Shown one piece after another: positions 43,880-53,645 of a stretch of DNA of 64,000 nucleotides. This DNA is from Fimousia sp045616445 (GTDB taxonomy: Bacteria; Bacillota; Clostridia; Lachnospirales; Lachnospiraceae), in assembly GCA_045616445.1 (NCBI GenBank), contig JAZLGR010000018.1, positions 248,001 through 312,000 on the forward strand. Reading direction: 5' to 3'. The notes under the pieces are model-generated. The model saw nothing but the letters and a program-made list of their open reading frames with translations. It ran no database searches and was not told the DNA's origin. How positions within the stretch are numbered: position 1 is the stretch's first letter; every line of letters starts with the position of its first letter. The position numbers and the translations under genes are program-made.

Positions 43880-44482
43880 ATGATTGCATTTGTAAAAGGA
43901 ACATTAGAAGCCGTATTTTCTGACGGCGTAATTATAGATCATCAGGGGATTGGATTTGACATCAAGACGCCATACCTGATGGACCGTCTGCCAAGAAGTG
44001 GCAGCGAAGTGAAACTGTATACCCATATGTATGTGCGTGAGGATGCCATTGGATTATATGGCTTTCTGACTATGGAGGATTTGGAAGTCTTCCGTCTACT
44101 GATTTCGGTCAATGGAATCGGTCCGAAGGCAGCGCTGGCGGTCCTTTCCACCATGACAGTCCGTGACTTAAAGCTTGCGGTCATGTCCGATGATGTGAAG
44201 GCCATTACCAAGACACCGGGCATTGGCCCGAAGGGAGCGAAGCGACTGATTCTTGATCTGAAGGATAAGTTAGCGCTTGATGACGTGGAAGAAGATAACA
44301 TGCCGCTTGATGATGTATTTGAAGAGACAAGGGGCGATGCAGTGGCAGAGACAGCACAGGCATTAGTCAGCCTTGGATACTCCAATTCCGAAGCATATAC
44401 AGCAATCAGAGGCGTTGAGGGCAGAGATGATATGGATGTGGAGACACTCCTTAAGGCAGCCCTCAAGAAGATGGTATTTTAA
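43880..44482 (+). CDS. ruvA: Holliday junction DNA helicase subunit RuvA
   Basis: Tetrameric junction-binding protein that loads RuvB. OB fold (about 1-62), helix-hairpin-helix region (ISVNGIGPKAALAVLS and TKTPGIGPKGAKRLILDL) and the C-terminal RuvB-binding domain. 200 residues. First gene of a ruvA-ruvB-zapA-U32-ftsW-pbp string. Confidence 0.97.
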   Translation: MIAFVKGTLEAVFSDGVIIDHQGIGFDIKTPYLMDRLPRSGSEVKLYTHMYVREDAIGLYGFLTMEDLEVFRLLISVNGIGPKAALAVLSTMTVRDLKLAVMSDDVKAITKTPGIGPKGAKRLILDLKDKLALDDVEEDNMPLDDVFEETRGDAVAETAQALVSLGYSNSEAYTAIRGVEGRDDMDVETLLKAALKKMVF

Positions 44483-44494
44483 CAGGAGAAAGAC

Positions 44495-45496
44495 ATGAAA
44501 GACCGTATTATCACAACTGAATTCGTGGACGAAGATATTGCCATTGAGGGCAGCTTACGACCACAGCTCCTGTCAGAATACATTGGACAGGAACGGGTAA
44601 AGAACAATTTAAAGATATTTATTGAAGCCGCAAAAAGCCGTGGAGAATCCTTAGACCACGTGCTGCTTTTCGGACCTCCGGGACTTGGCAAGACAACACT
44701 TGCAGGCATTGTGGCCAATGAGATGGGAACCAGCTTAAAGATTACCTCCGGACCGGCCATCGAAAAACCGGGCGAGCTGGCAGCAATCTTAAACTCCCTT
44801 CAGGAAGGAGATGTCCTTTTCATCGATGAGATCCACCGATTAAACCGACAGGTGGAGGAAACCATGTATCCAGCCATGGAGGATTTCGCTATTGATATCA
44901 TCATCGGCAAGGGACAGGGTGCAAGATCCATCCGATTGGACCTTCCGAAGTTTACGTTGATTGGTGCAACGACAAGAGCCGGCATGCTTACCGCTCCACT
45001 TCGTGACCGTTTTGGTGTGGTAAACCGACTGGAATTCTACACAGAGAAGGAACTGGCAAAGATCGTCACCAGATCCTGCGAAGTATTGGGCGTGGAGATC
45101 GATGAGAAGGGTGCTGCAGAGATTGCAAGAAGATCCAGAGGAACCCCTAGACTGGCCAACCGGCTCTTAAAGAGAGTGCGAGATTTTGCTGAAGTACAGT
45201 TTGACGGTAAGATCGATGAGCTGGTTGCGAAAGTGGCACTTGACCGCTTAGAAGTGGATTCCTTGGGCCTTGATCAGGTGGACCGCAATATCTTATTGAC
45301 AATGATTGAAAAATTCGATGGAAAACCGGTGGGGCTTGATACCTTAGCCGCAGCAATCAGCGAGGATTCCGGTACCATCGAGGATGTATATGAACCATAT
45401 CTGCTTCAGAATGGACTGATTCAGAGAACCCCAAGGGGAAGAATGGTAACTAAGAGCGCATATGAACATTTCGGCATGCAACTGCCGGAAGAATAG
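44495..45496 (+). CDS. ruvB: Holliday junction DNA helicase subunit RuvB
   Basis: AAA+ motor for branch migration. Walker A GPPGLGKTT, Walker B LFIDEIHRLNR, sensor IGATTRAGMLTAPLRDRFG, and the C-terminal winged helix (GLIQRTPRGRM). 333 residues. No ruvC here, as is usual in Firmicutes. Confidence 0.98.
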   Translation: MKDRIITTEFVDEDIAIEGSLRPQLLSEYIGQERVKNNLKIFIEAAKSRGESLDHVLLFGPPGLGKTTLAGIVANEMGTSLKITSGPAIEKPGELAAILNSLQEGDVLFIDEIHRLNRQVEETMYPAMEDFAIDIIIGKGQGARSIRLDLPKFTLIGATTRAGMLTAPLRDRFGVVNRLEFYTEKELAKIVTRSCEVLGVEIDEKGAAEIARRSRGTPRLANRLLKRVRDFAEVQFDGKIDELVAKVALDRLEVDSLGLDQVDRNILLTMIEKFDGKPVGLDTLAAAISEDSGTIEDVYEPYLLQNGLIQRTPRGRMVTKSAYEHFGMQLPEE

Positions 45497-45504
45497 GAGA
45501 AGGC

Positions 45505-45903
45505 ATGGCAAAGAACACCATTGAAGTTGTAATTAATAAAAAAGTATATTCTTTAAGCGGTGCAGAGAGCGAAGAGTATTTACAGCAGCTTGCCCGCTAT
45601 ATCGATCAGAAGACAAGAGAACTCGTTCGTGCCGGTGGATATGACAGACTTCCACAGGATTACCAGAGCCTGCTCCTTGCCATCAACTTAGCAGATGATT
45701 ATTTCAAATGTAAGGATGAGTTGGAGATGATGGACCGCGAGGCAGCGGCCAGAGAACGCCAGCTTTACGAGATGAAGCATGAGATGATCGATGCCAAGAT
45801 CCAGGCAGAATCCCTGGGCAAGATGGTGGCAGAATACAAAAAACTGGTGCAGCAGCTCCAGAAAGAAGTCATTCGATTAGAACAGAGGAAAGATGATGAG
45901 TAA
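45505..45903 (+). CDS. zapA: Cell division protein ZapA
   Basis: Promotes FtsZ bundling at the division ring. The N-terminal ZapA fold (IEVVINKKVYSLSGAESEEYLQQLARYIDQKTREL) is followed by a long coiled coil (about 75-130). 132 residues. Overlaps the next gene by eight bases. Confidence 0.9.
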   Translation: MAKNTIEVVINKKVYSLSGAESEEYLQQLARYIDQKTRELVRAGGYDRLPQDYQSLLLAINLADDYFKCKDELEMMDREAAARERQLYEMKHEMIDAKIQAESLGKMVAEYKKLVQQLQKEVIRLEQRKDDE

Positions 45904-48259
45904 TTTAATCGAGGTTTTGTCCCCGGCAGGCTCATTTGATAGTTTAGAGGCGGCTGTGAGAGCAGGCGCCGATGCTATTTATCTGGGTGGAAGCAGCTTT
46001 GGGGCAAGAGCATTTGCGGGCAATTTCGATGAGGAAGAGTTACTTCGCGCCATCGATTATGCCCATCTTCATAAAAAGAGGATTTTTCTGACCATCAATA
46101 CCCTCTTTAAGGAACGTGATTTTGACGAGCTTTATGACTACCTTCTGCCTTATTATAAAGAAGGATTAGACGCAGTGATCGTACAGGATGTGGGTGTGGC
46201 AGCATTCGTCAGGGAAGCCTTCCCACAGATGGACCTTCATGCCAGCACACAGATGACTGCCATGGGGGTGGAAAGTGCCAGATTCTTAGAAGAATTAGGA
46301 TTTGACCGTATTGTACCGGCAAGGGAGCTGTCCCTTGGAGAGATTGCAGATATCAAACGTGAGACCAATCTCGAGATAGAGACCTTCGTCCACGGAGCAT
46401 TGTGCTTTTCCTACTCCGGACAGTGCCTGATGAGCAGTATGCTTGGAGGCAGAAGCGGGAATCGTGGCCGATGTGCCCAGCCATGCCGTCTGCCATATGG
46501 CTTATATGAGAATGGACAGCGCATCGGCAAGAAGGCAGAGCAGTATCTCTTAAGTCCCAAGGATCTGTGCAGTTTAGAGATTCTTCCGGATATCTTACGT
46601 GCCGGCACCAACTCCCTAAAGATTGAGGGCCGCATGAAGCGTCCACAGTATGTGGCAGCGGTAACCCGCCAGTATCGCCGCTATGTGGACCTGTTTTTGG
46701 AAAATCCAGACAAATTTACGGTACGTCCTGAGGATGTTCAGGAATTGATGGAGCTTTATAACCGTGGCGGGTTTACCAAGGGATATTATCTCACCCACAA
46801 CGGCCGTGACATGATGTCCATGAAGCGTCCAAACCATATGGGATATTATGTGGGTAAAATCGAGACCATCAAAAAGAACCAGATTGGGTTTGTGGCAGAG
46901 ACAGAGATTCACAAGAAGGATATCTTGGAGATTTCCTTAGGACAGGATGACAAAGTGGAGCTTACTTCCCCTGTTGATGGGAAGAAGGGCAGCAAGATCA
47001 TCCTCAATGCCAATAAGCTTCGTCGTCTTCGTGTGGGCATGCCAATTTATCGCACCCGCAATGAAAATTTAATAAATTCCATACAAAAAGAAACAATTAA
47101 CATAGAAAAGAAAGAAATTCTTAAGGGAAATATCAGATTTCAGGTTGGAAAATCTGCTATGATACAGTTAGCATTCGGCGACATTTTGGTAGAAGTGGCC
47201 GGAGAAGAGGTCTTAAAGGCCAAGAGTGCACCGATTACGAGGGAGAAGCTCTTATCAAAGCTTTTAAAGACCGGCAACACACCATTCGACATTGAAATCG
47301 AGGATGTGGTGATGGATCAGGATGCATTCCTTCCGATGGGAGCCATCAATCAGCTTCGAAGAGATGCCCTTGATGCCATGGAACGTGCCATTGTGGCAGC
47401 TTCTTTTAGAGAAGAAGCAAGCCGCCCGGCGAAGGCGGGAAGCATTAAAGCGCCACAGTGGATGCCTGCAAGGAATTCTGCCGAAACCATTGCATTTGCA
47501 ACGACCCTTGCTCAGGCAAGGGCAGCCCTTGAAAGCCCCAAGGTCAGAGCTATCTACCTGCAGGCTGAGAGCGTAGCATTTGACCGGTGGGATCAGGTTA
47601 CGAAGGAGTGCCACGAGGCAGGCAAGGAGATCTACTACTCCCTTCCGCTGGTATTCCACAGGGAAGCCAGAGCTGATTATGTGGCTCAGAAGGAGCTTTT
47701 GTGTAATGGAGGGCAGGACGGACTGCTCATCCATACGTTGGATGAATATGCCATGCTTCATCACATGAACTATGAGAAGAAGCTTGTGTTAGACAGCTCT
47801 CTTTATGTGTATCATCGTTCCTCCCTGGATTTTTATAAAGAACATATGAAGGCTCCCGTAAGAGTCATTCTTCCAGTGGAGCTTAACGATTTGGAACTGT
47901 CTGCCCTTCGCATCAAGGATGCGGATATGGTTGTCTACGGCAGACAGCCACTGATGATCAGCGCCCAGTGTCAGGTGAAGAATCACCTTGGATGTAAGCA
48001 TACCATGAAGGAGCTTACCATCCGTGACCGCAGGGACGTGGATTTCCCAGTGCGTAACTTCTGTAAATACTGCTATAACGTCATTTATAATGGCGCATGC
48101 TTACAGCTTCTTGATTTTGAGGAGGAGCTTGATCAGTTAGCTCGTGGACGTATTTACCGATTTACTATAGAAACTGAAGACGAGGTGAGAGCAATCTTAT
48201 CCGGCCGTCTTCCAAACCAAAAATATACGAAAGGACATTTCAAACGAGGAATTGAATAG
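45896..48259 (+). CDS. Peptidase U32 family protein, long RlhA-like form
   Basis: U32 proteins of this type hydroxylate tRNA or 23S rRNA rather than cleave peptides (TrhP, RlhA). N-terminal LSPAGSFDSLEAAVRAGADAIYLGG and HASTQMTAMG; a four-cysteine set in GALCFSYSGQC...GRCAQPCRL that can hold an iron-sulfur cluster; a DUF3656-like middle part and a second Cys-rich C-terminus (NFCKYCYN). 787 residues. The ATG at 45896 has better spacing from AGAGGA than that at 45893. Confidence 0.85.
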   Translation: MSNLIEVLSPAGSFDSLEAAVRAGADAIYLGGSSFGARAFAGNFDEEELLRAIDYAHLHKKRIFLTINTLFKERDFDELYDYLLPYYKEGLDAVIVQDVGVAAFVREAFPQMDLHASTQMTAMGVESARFLEELGFDRIVPARELSLGEIADIKRETNLEIETFVHGALCFSYSGQCLMSSMLGGRSGNRGRCAQPCRLPYGLYENGQRIGKKAEQYLLSPKDLCSLEILPDILRAGTNSLKIEGRMKRPQYVAAVTRQYRRYVDLFLENPDKFTVRPEDVQELMELYNRGGFTKGYYLTHNGRDMMSMKRPNHMGYYVGKIETIKKNQIGFVAETEIHKKDILEISLGQDDKVELTSPVDGKKGSKIILNANKLRRLRVGMPIYRTRNENLINSIQKETINIEKKEILKGNIRFQVGKSAMIQLAFGDILVEVAGEEVLKAKSAPITREKLLSKLLKTGNTPFDIEIEDVVMDQDAFLPMGAINQLRRDALDAMERAIVAASFREEASRPAKAGSIKAPQWMPARNSAETIAFATTLAQARAALESPKVRAIYLQAESVAFDRWDQVTKECHEAGKEIYYSLPLVFHREARADYVAQKELLCNGGQDGLLIHTLDEYAMLHHMNYEKKLVLDSSLYVYHRSSLDFYKEHMKAPVRVILPVELNDLELSALRIKDADMVVYGRQPLMISAQCQVKNHLGCKHTMKELTIRDRRDVDFPVRNFCKYCYNVIYNGACLQLLDFEEELDQLARGRIYRFTIETEDEVRAILSGRLPNQKYTKGHFKRGIE

Positions 48260-48268
48260 GTAATTTGT

Positions 48269-49693
48269 ATGGTTAGTTTGATTACAATCGTATCAAAATA
48301 CGTAATTTTAGTTTTGTGTCTGATTTATACGCTGTCCTCCTTCACCCTCTATATTGGAAGGAAGTCAGCCCATCAGAAAAGTGCCATTTTGGATAATCAG
48401 GTATGGTATCTCTTTGCCTTTCATTTTGTGTGCTATTTTGTGCTGTTCATACAGTCGTGGGATCTGAATGTACTGTTCTTCTTTGCGGCACAGATTGTAT
48501 TCTTCGAGGTGATCATGATCTTCTACCCGAGGATCTACCGGCATTGTTCGAGAAAGCTTGTCAATAATTCCTGTTTCTTAATGGGTATCGGCTTTATCAT
48601 GTTGACAAGGCTTTCCTTCTCACTGGCATTGAAGCAGTTTGCCATCGTGGCAGTGACATTCGTTATTACAATGATCATTCCGCTGATGATCGAAAGTCTC
48701 CATTTTCTGGATAAGCTTGGATGGTTTTATGCAGTCAGCGGCTTTGTCATCTTAGCGACGGTATTCGTATTCGGTACCAATAAGAATGGTGCAACCAACT
48801 GGATCAACGTAGGCGGTATTGCCTTCCAGCCATCTGAGGTGGCTAAGATTGTCTTTGTATTCTTTATGGCAGCCATGCTTGCCAAAGCAACCAACTTCAA
48901 GCGTCTGGTAACCATCTCTGTCATTGCAGCCATGTATGTGTGCGTACTGGTTGTGGAGAAGGACCTTGGGGCAGCACTGATCTTCTTTATTGTGTACCTG
49001 ACCATGGTTTATGTGGCAACAGCCAAATTCAAATATTTACTGGCCGGCATCGGCGGTGGCGCAGCAGCTTCTGTCATCGCATATTTCCTCTTTAACCATG
49101 TAAGAGTGCGAGTGATGGCGTGGCAGGATCCATTTGCCATTATTGACGGCGGCGGATTCCAGGTGTGCCAGTCTTTATTTGCCATCGGAACCGGAAGCTG
49201 GTTCGGACTGGGGCTTAATCAGGGGCGTCCAACGGATGTGCCGATCTATGAATCTGACTTTATTTTCTCCGGAATCTGCGAAGAATTCGGTGTATTATTC
49301 GGATTATGCGTGATTTTGATCTGCGTCAGCATCTTCCTTTCCTTTATGCAGATCTCTACGAAGATCAAGGGGCTTTTCTACAAGCTTCTTACCCTGGGAT
49401 TTGGCGTATGCTTTATCTTCCAGGTGCTTCTTAATGTGGGCGGGGTTACCAAGTTTATCCCATCCACCGGCGTTACCCTGCCATTTGTCAGCTATGGCGG
49501 TAGCTCCATTATCTGTACTCTGATCATGTTTTCCATTGTGCAGGGACTTTATATGATTTCCAATCGTAAAGAGGAGGTGAAGGCGGATGAGTCTGTTCCG
49601 GAAGAAACAGCCGGAGGATATGAATACGGAGATGATGGATACTCCGGATATTCCAGTGGCTACACAGGCGAAGCGGAATTCGACGACCAGTGA
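48269..49693 (+). CDS. SEDS-family glycosyltransferase, FtsW/RodA type
   Basis: Second SEDS peptidoglycan polymerase in the window. 474 residues with about ten to twelve membrane helices; motifs NGATNWINVGGIAFQPSE, VVEKDLGAALI, and PFVSYGGSS near the C-terminus. It is longer at the N-terminus than the RodA at 14.8 kb and ends in a disordered G, Y, E, D rich tail that overlaps the next gene. Paired with a PBP gene, so probably a division (FtsW) or sporulation unit. Confidence 0.88.
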   Translation: MVSLITIVSKYVILVLCLIYTLSSFTLYIGRKSAHQKSAILDNQVWYLFAFHFVCYFVLFIQSWDLNVLFFFAAQIVFFEVIMIFYPRIYRHCSRKLVNNSCFLMGIGFIMLTRLSFSLALKQFAIVAVTFVITMIIPLMIESLHFLDKLGWFYAVSGFVILATVFVFGTNKNGATNWINVGGIAFQPSEVAKIVFVFFMAAMLAKATNFKRLVTISVIAAMYVCVLVVEKDLGAALIFFIVYLTMVYVATAKFKYLLAGIGGGAAASVIAYFLFNHVRVRVMAWQDPFAIIDGGGFQVCQSLFAIGTGSWFGLGLNQGRPTDVPIYESDFIFSGICEEFGVLFGLCVILICVSIFLSFMQISTKIKGLFYKLLTLGFGVCFIFQVLLNVGGVTKFIPSTGVTLPFVSYGGSSIICTLIMFSIVQGLYMISNRKEEVKADESVPEETAGGYEYGDDGYSGYSSGYTGEAEFDDQ

Positions 49694-51161
49694 TGATCTG
49701 GTAGTGTATGAGACAGAGAAGGACGAACGTCTTCATAAGAGAAGAAAGAAGGCCAATCGACAGATTATGCACATCACATACTTTTTTGTGCTGGTATTTC
49801 TCGGCTTGATCGCTTATATGATTAAGTTTACCTATCTGGATTCCTCTGCGATTATTGTAAATTCACGTAACAAGCGACAGGCAGCATTTGCCCAGAAGAC
49901 AGTAAGGGGATCCATCTACAGCAGTGATGGGAAGATCCTTGCCCAGACAGAGAATGGAGGCACCGATGGCGAAAAACGTGTCTATCCATATGGAAGAGAG
50001 TTTGCCCATGTTGTAGGTTACAACAAGAAGGGAATGGCAGGCCTTGAGAGCCGATATAACTATCAGCTGTTAACCTCCAATTCCGGCTTTATGACACAGA
50101 TCAAGAATGCATTGCTTGATCGCAAAAATCAGGGAGACAGCCTCCATACAACCTTGGATACAAGGGTGCAGGAAGCTGCCTACGAAGCCCTTGGAGACCG
50201 CAGAGGCTCCGTGGTGGCCATCGAGCCATCCACAGGAAGGATCATTGCCATGGTATCCAAGCCTGATTTTAATCCGAACGGGGTTGAGGATAACTGGGAA
50301 ACTTTAAGCAGTGCCGATAACTCTGTCCTTGTCAACCGTGCAACCCAGGGCATGTATCCTCCGGGATCCACCTTTAAGGTGATTACTGCCCTTGAATATA
50401 TGAGAGAAAACAAGAACTATGACCAGTTCTCCTATACCTGTGATTCCACCATTACGAAGAACAGTGTCAAGGTAAGCTGTTATCACGGAAGCTCCCACGG
50501 CAAAGTAAATCTTCGCCAGGCAATCGCAAAGTCCTGCAACACTGCATTTGTCCAGCTGGGCAGTGACCTTAAGAAGGGCAAGCTCCGTGAACTTGCGGAA
50601 TCCCTGCTGTTAAATCAGGATACAGGCGTTGATGTTGCCAGCAAGAAGAGCAGCTTTAAGCTTACTGGTTCTTCCCAGGATTCCCAGATGCCACAGACTG
50701 TCATCGGACAGGGAGATACCCTGATGACACCACTTAACAATGCACTGATTATGTGTGCCATTGCCAATGACGGTATCATCATGAAGCCTTGTCTGGCAGA
50801 GCGCATTGAGAATGAAGCAGGCGGTGTGATCAAGGAATACGCTCCGTCCAAATATCAGGAAGCCATCGGAGAAGAGGAAGCAGAACGTATGAAGGATATG
50901 CTGGTGGAAGTTATCGAGAATGGTACCGGTAATCGATTGAAGAATCCCAGATACAGTGTGGCTGGTAAGACAGGTTCTGCAGAATATAACTCCAAGAAGG
51001 ATTCCCATGCCTGGTTTGTGGGCATGTCCAATGTGAAGAATCCGGATTTGGTTGTGTGCGTCATTGTAGAAGGCGGCGGAGCAGGCGGCTCCACAGCAGC
51101 ACCCGTTGCCAAGAAAGTATTTGATGCATACTATGATGCAGGACTGGGAAGTTTAGATTAA
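49587..51161 (+). CDS. Class B penicillin-binding protein (FtsI/PbpA type)
   Basis: Transpeptidase partner of the SEDS protein. A basic N-terminal tail, one membrane helix near residues 62-82 (MHITYFFVLVFLGLIAYMI), then the transpeptidase with Ser261 in STFKV, SxN in KSCNTAF and Lys461 in KTGSAEY. 524 residues, short, with a small dimerisation domain as in PbpA. The ATG at 49587 has an ideal AGGAGGTGA six bases away, which places the first 107 bases inside the ftsW-like gene in another frame. Confidence 0.9.
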   Translation: MSLFRKKQPEDMNTEMMDTPDIPVATQAKRNSTTSDDLVVYETEKDERLHKRRKKANRQIMHITYFFVLVFLGLIAYMIKFTYLDSSAIIVNSRNKRQAAFAQKTVRGSIYSSDGKILAQTENGGTDGEKRVYPYGREFAHVVGYNKKGMAGLESRYNYQLLTSNSGFMTQIKNALLDRKNQGDSLHTTLDTRVQEAAYEALGDRRGSVVAIEPSTGRIIAMVSKPDFNPNGVEDNWETLSSADNSVLVNRATQGMYPPGSTFKVITALEYMRENKNYDQFSYTCDSTITKNSVKVSCYHGSSHGKVNLRQAIAKSCNTAFVQLGSDLKKGKLRELAESLLLNQDTGVDVASKKSSFKLTGSSQDSQMPQTVIGQGDTLMTPLNNALIMCAIANDGIIMKPCLAERIENEAGGVIKEYAPSKYQEAIGEEEAERMKDMLVEVIENGTGNRLKNPRYSVAGKTGSAEYNSKKDSHAWFVGMSNVKNPDLVVCVIVEGGGAGGSTAAPVAKKVFDAYYDAGLGSLD

Positions 51162-51212
51162 TTAAATTTTTATAAAAATAAAGGTCAAATTATTTAAAAC
51201 ACCCTCATTGTT

Positions 51213-51221
51213 TGCTATAAT
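51213..51221 (+). promoter_or_regulatory. Promoter of the NUDIX gene
   Basis: TGcTATAAT, a consensus extended -10; the -35 region is only AT-rich (TTTAAA). Confidence 0.5.
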
Positions 51222-51260
51222 ATAATTAAGAAATACTTGGAACACAGGAGGGATGTTGCT

Positions 51261-51713
51261 ATGACCGAAGCAATAAGCTGTGGCGGAGTAGTGATTTACA
51301 GGGGTAAGATACTTCTACTGTACAAGAACTACAAACACAAGTATGAAGGCTGGGTGCTACCGAAAGGAACCGTTGAAGAAGGTGAAGAATTCCAGGAGAC
51401 GGCACTTCGTGAAGTGAAGGAGGAAACTGGAGCTGATGCATCAATCATTAAATATGTTGGGAAAAGCCAATATTCTTTCCGTACCTATAATGATGTCATT
51501 GTAAAGGACGTGCACTGGTATCTGATGATGGGAAGAAGCTTTTATTCCAAACCTCAGCGGGAAGAATATTTTATGGATTCCGGTTACTACAAGTATCATG
51601 AGGCTTATCATATGTTGAAGTTCCCGAATGAACGCCAGATTCTTGAGGATGCGTATCGTGAATACACAGAACTTAAGAAGAGTAATTTGTGGGGAAACAA
51701 GAAGTATTATTAA
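51261..51713 (+). CDS. NUDIX hydrolase
   Basis: Pyrophosphohydrolase of unknown substrate. The NUDIX box is complete: G-x5-E-x7-REVKEETGA in GTVEEGEEFQETALREV. 150 residues. The ATG at 51261 follows GGAGGG; an upstream in-frame codon at 51237 is before that site. The N-terminal SCGGVVIYRGKILLLYKN and WVLPKG resemble the Ap4A-hydrolase-like branch. Monocistronic, between pbp and dnaG. Confidence 0.9.
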   Translation: MTEAISCGGVVIYRGKILLLYKNYKHKYEGWVLPKGTVEEGEEFQETALREVKEETGADASIIKYVGKSQYSFRTYNDVIVKDVHWYLMMGRSFYSKPQREEYFMDSGYYKYHEAYHMLKFPNERQILEDAYREYTELKKSNLWGNKKYY

Positions 51714-51731
51714 TGTAACGAAGTAACAAGG

Positions 51732-51765
51732 AAAGGTTCAGAGCAGGACACTCTGAACCTTTCTT
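51732..51765 (+). terminator. Terminator after the NUDIX gene
   Basis: Stem AAAGGTTCAGAG / CTCTGAACCTTT with loop CAGGACA and TTCTTCT after it. Confidence 0.85.
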
Positions 51766-51862
51766 CTGTCTAAAAAAAGTTTAAAAATAAAAAGGATTTT
51801 CTTCAAATATATAGAATTATATATTGTGGGAGAAAATAAGGGAAAAAAGGAGGTATAAGAGT

Positions 51863-53629
51863 ATGTTCTATTCAGATGAAGTAGTGGAAGAAGTGCGCAG
51901 CAGTAATGACATTGTGGACGTGATCTCAAGCTATATTTCTTTAAAGAAAAAGGGCAGCTCTTATTTTGGTTTATGCCCGTTTCACAATGAGAAATCCCCA
52001 TCCTTCTCTGTCAGCAGGGACAAGCAGATGTATTACTGCTTTGGATGCGGCGCAGGCGGTAGTGTGTACACCTTCCTGATGGAATATGAGAATATGACAT
52101 TTCCGGAGGCAGTACAGGGACTGGCTGAACGTGCCGGCATTGAGCTGCCACAGCAGGAGATGAGCGCAGATGCGAGAAGAGATGCGGATGCCAAGGCAAG
52201 ACTGCGGGAGATGAATAAATTGGCAGCCCAGTATTTTTACGTGCTGCTTCACAGAAACCGTGGACAGCGTGGCCTTGACTATTTCAAACAGCGTGGAATC
52301 ACCGATGCAACCATCAAGCACTGGGGGCTTGGTTTTGCAGATATCTACCGGGACGATCTCTATCAGTTCTTAAAATCCAAAGGATATACGGATGAGGAGA
52401 TGAAGGATTCCGGTCTGGTAGCCATCGATGAAAAGCACGGCGGCAGCGATAAGTTCTGGAACCGTGTCATGTTCCCGATCATGGATGTGAACAACCGTGT
52501 TATCGGCTTTGGGGGACGTGTCATGGGGGATGGCAATCCAAAGTACTTAAACTCCCAGGAAACCAAGCTTTTTGATAAAAGCCGTAACTTATATGGTTTG
52601 AATTTTGCAAGAAAGAGCAGAAGGAAGGAGATCATCCTCTGTGAGGGCTACTTAGATGTCATCTCCATGCATCAGGCAGGCTTTGACAATGCAGTGGCAT
52701 CTCTAGGAACCGCATTCACACCGGGACACGGAATCTTGTTAAAGCGCTATACCGATAAGGTGATCATATCCTTTGACAGCGACGAAGCAGGTATCCGCGC
52801 GGCCAACCGTGCCATTCCGATCCTTCAGGAGGCGGGACTTTCCCTCCGGGTGCTTGATCTAAGCCCATATAAGGATCCCGATGAATTCATCAAGGGAGAG
52901 GGCATCGAGGCCATGGAACAGCGCATCCGCGAAGCGAAGAGCAGCTTCATGTTCCAGATGGACCAGATTGCCAAGGGGTATGACCGTTCTGACCCACAGG
53001 AAAAGACCAAATGTGATCACGAGATGGCCAAAAAGCTGTCGGAAATTGAAGATCCATTAGAGCGTGCCAACTATATTGATGCGGTGGCAAGACAGTATCA
53101 GATTTCTGGCAAGCAGCTCGATTCTCTTGTGACCAGCTACGGCACCCAGAATTACATGAAGAAGAAACAGGAACCGGAAATTCCGGTTGCCAGAAAAAAC
53201 AGAAGGGAATCCATTGAGGAGTCCAAGAAACAGCCACAGAAGTTACTGCTTACCTGGCTGGTCAACGAGCCAGTATTATTTGCCCGGTTAGAAGGAATTA
53301 TTGGACCGGAGGATTTCTTGGAACCACTCTATCACAGTGTGGCAATCTTAATGTTTGAGCAGTATGAGAGGGATGGATTCGTCTCTCCGGCACCAATCAT
53401 CAACCAGTTTGTGGACTCTGAGGATCAGATGAAGGTCGCAGGGCTGTTCAACACCAAATTAAAGTATGCACCGCTGCCTGAAGACAATAATAAAGCGATT
53501 ACCGATGTGGTAAGAAAGGTGAAGCAGGCAAGCGTTGAATATAAGATGAGCCATTCCAATGACATCTTAGAATGGCAGAATTTCATTAACGAAAAAGCGA
53601 GTATCAGAAAAATCATGATTGAGCTTTAG
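51863..53629 (+). CDS. dnaG: DNA primase
   Basis: Makes RNA primers at the fork. CHC2 zinc finger at about 38-63 (LCPFHNEKSPSF...YYCFGCG), TOPRIM domain with ILCEGYLDVISMHQ and FDSDEAG, and a C-terminal helicase-binding part. 588 residues. The ATG at 51863 follows AGGAGG; upstream in-frame codons at 51824 do not. First gene of the dnaG-rpoD-trmK-nif3 operon. Confidence 0.97.
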   Translation: MFYSDEVVEEVRSSNDIVDVISSYISLKKKGSSYFGLCPFHNEKSPSFSVSRDKQMYYCFGCGAGGSVYTFLMEYENMTFPEAVQGLAERAGIELPQQEMSADARRDADAKARLREMNKLAAQYFYVLLHRNRGQRGLDYFKQRGITDATIKHWGLGFADIYRDDLYQFLKSKGYTDEEMKDSGLVAIDEKHGGSDKFWNRVMFPIMDVNNRVIGFGGRVMGDGNPKYLNSQETKLFDKSRNLYGLNFARKSRRKEIILCEGYLDVISMHQAGFDNAVASLGTAFTPGHGILLKRYTDKVIISFDSDEAGIRAANRAIPILQEAGLSLRVLDLSPYKDPDEFIKGEGIEAMEQRIREAKSSFMFQMDQIAKGYDRSDPQEKTKCDHEMAKKLSEIEDPLERANYIDAVARQYQISGKQLDSLVTSYGTQNYMKKKQEPEIPVARKNRRESIEESKKQPQKLLLTWLVNEPVLFARLEGIIGPEDFLEPLYHSVAILMFEQYERDGFVSPAPIINQFVDSEDQMKVAGLFNTKLKYAPLPEDNNKAITDVVRKVKQASVEYKMSHSNDILEWQNFINEKASIRKIMIEL

Positions 53630-53645
53630 AAGGAGAAAAGAACGT

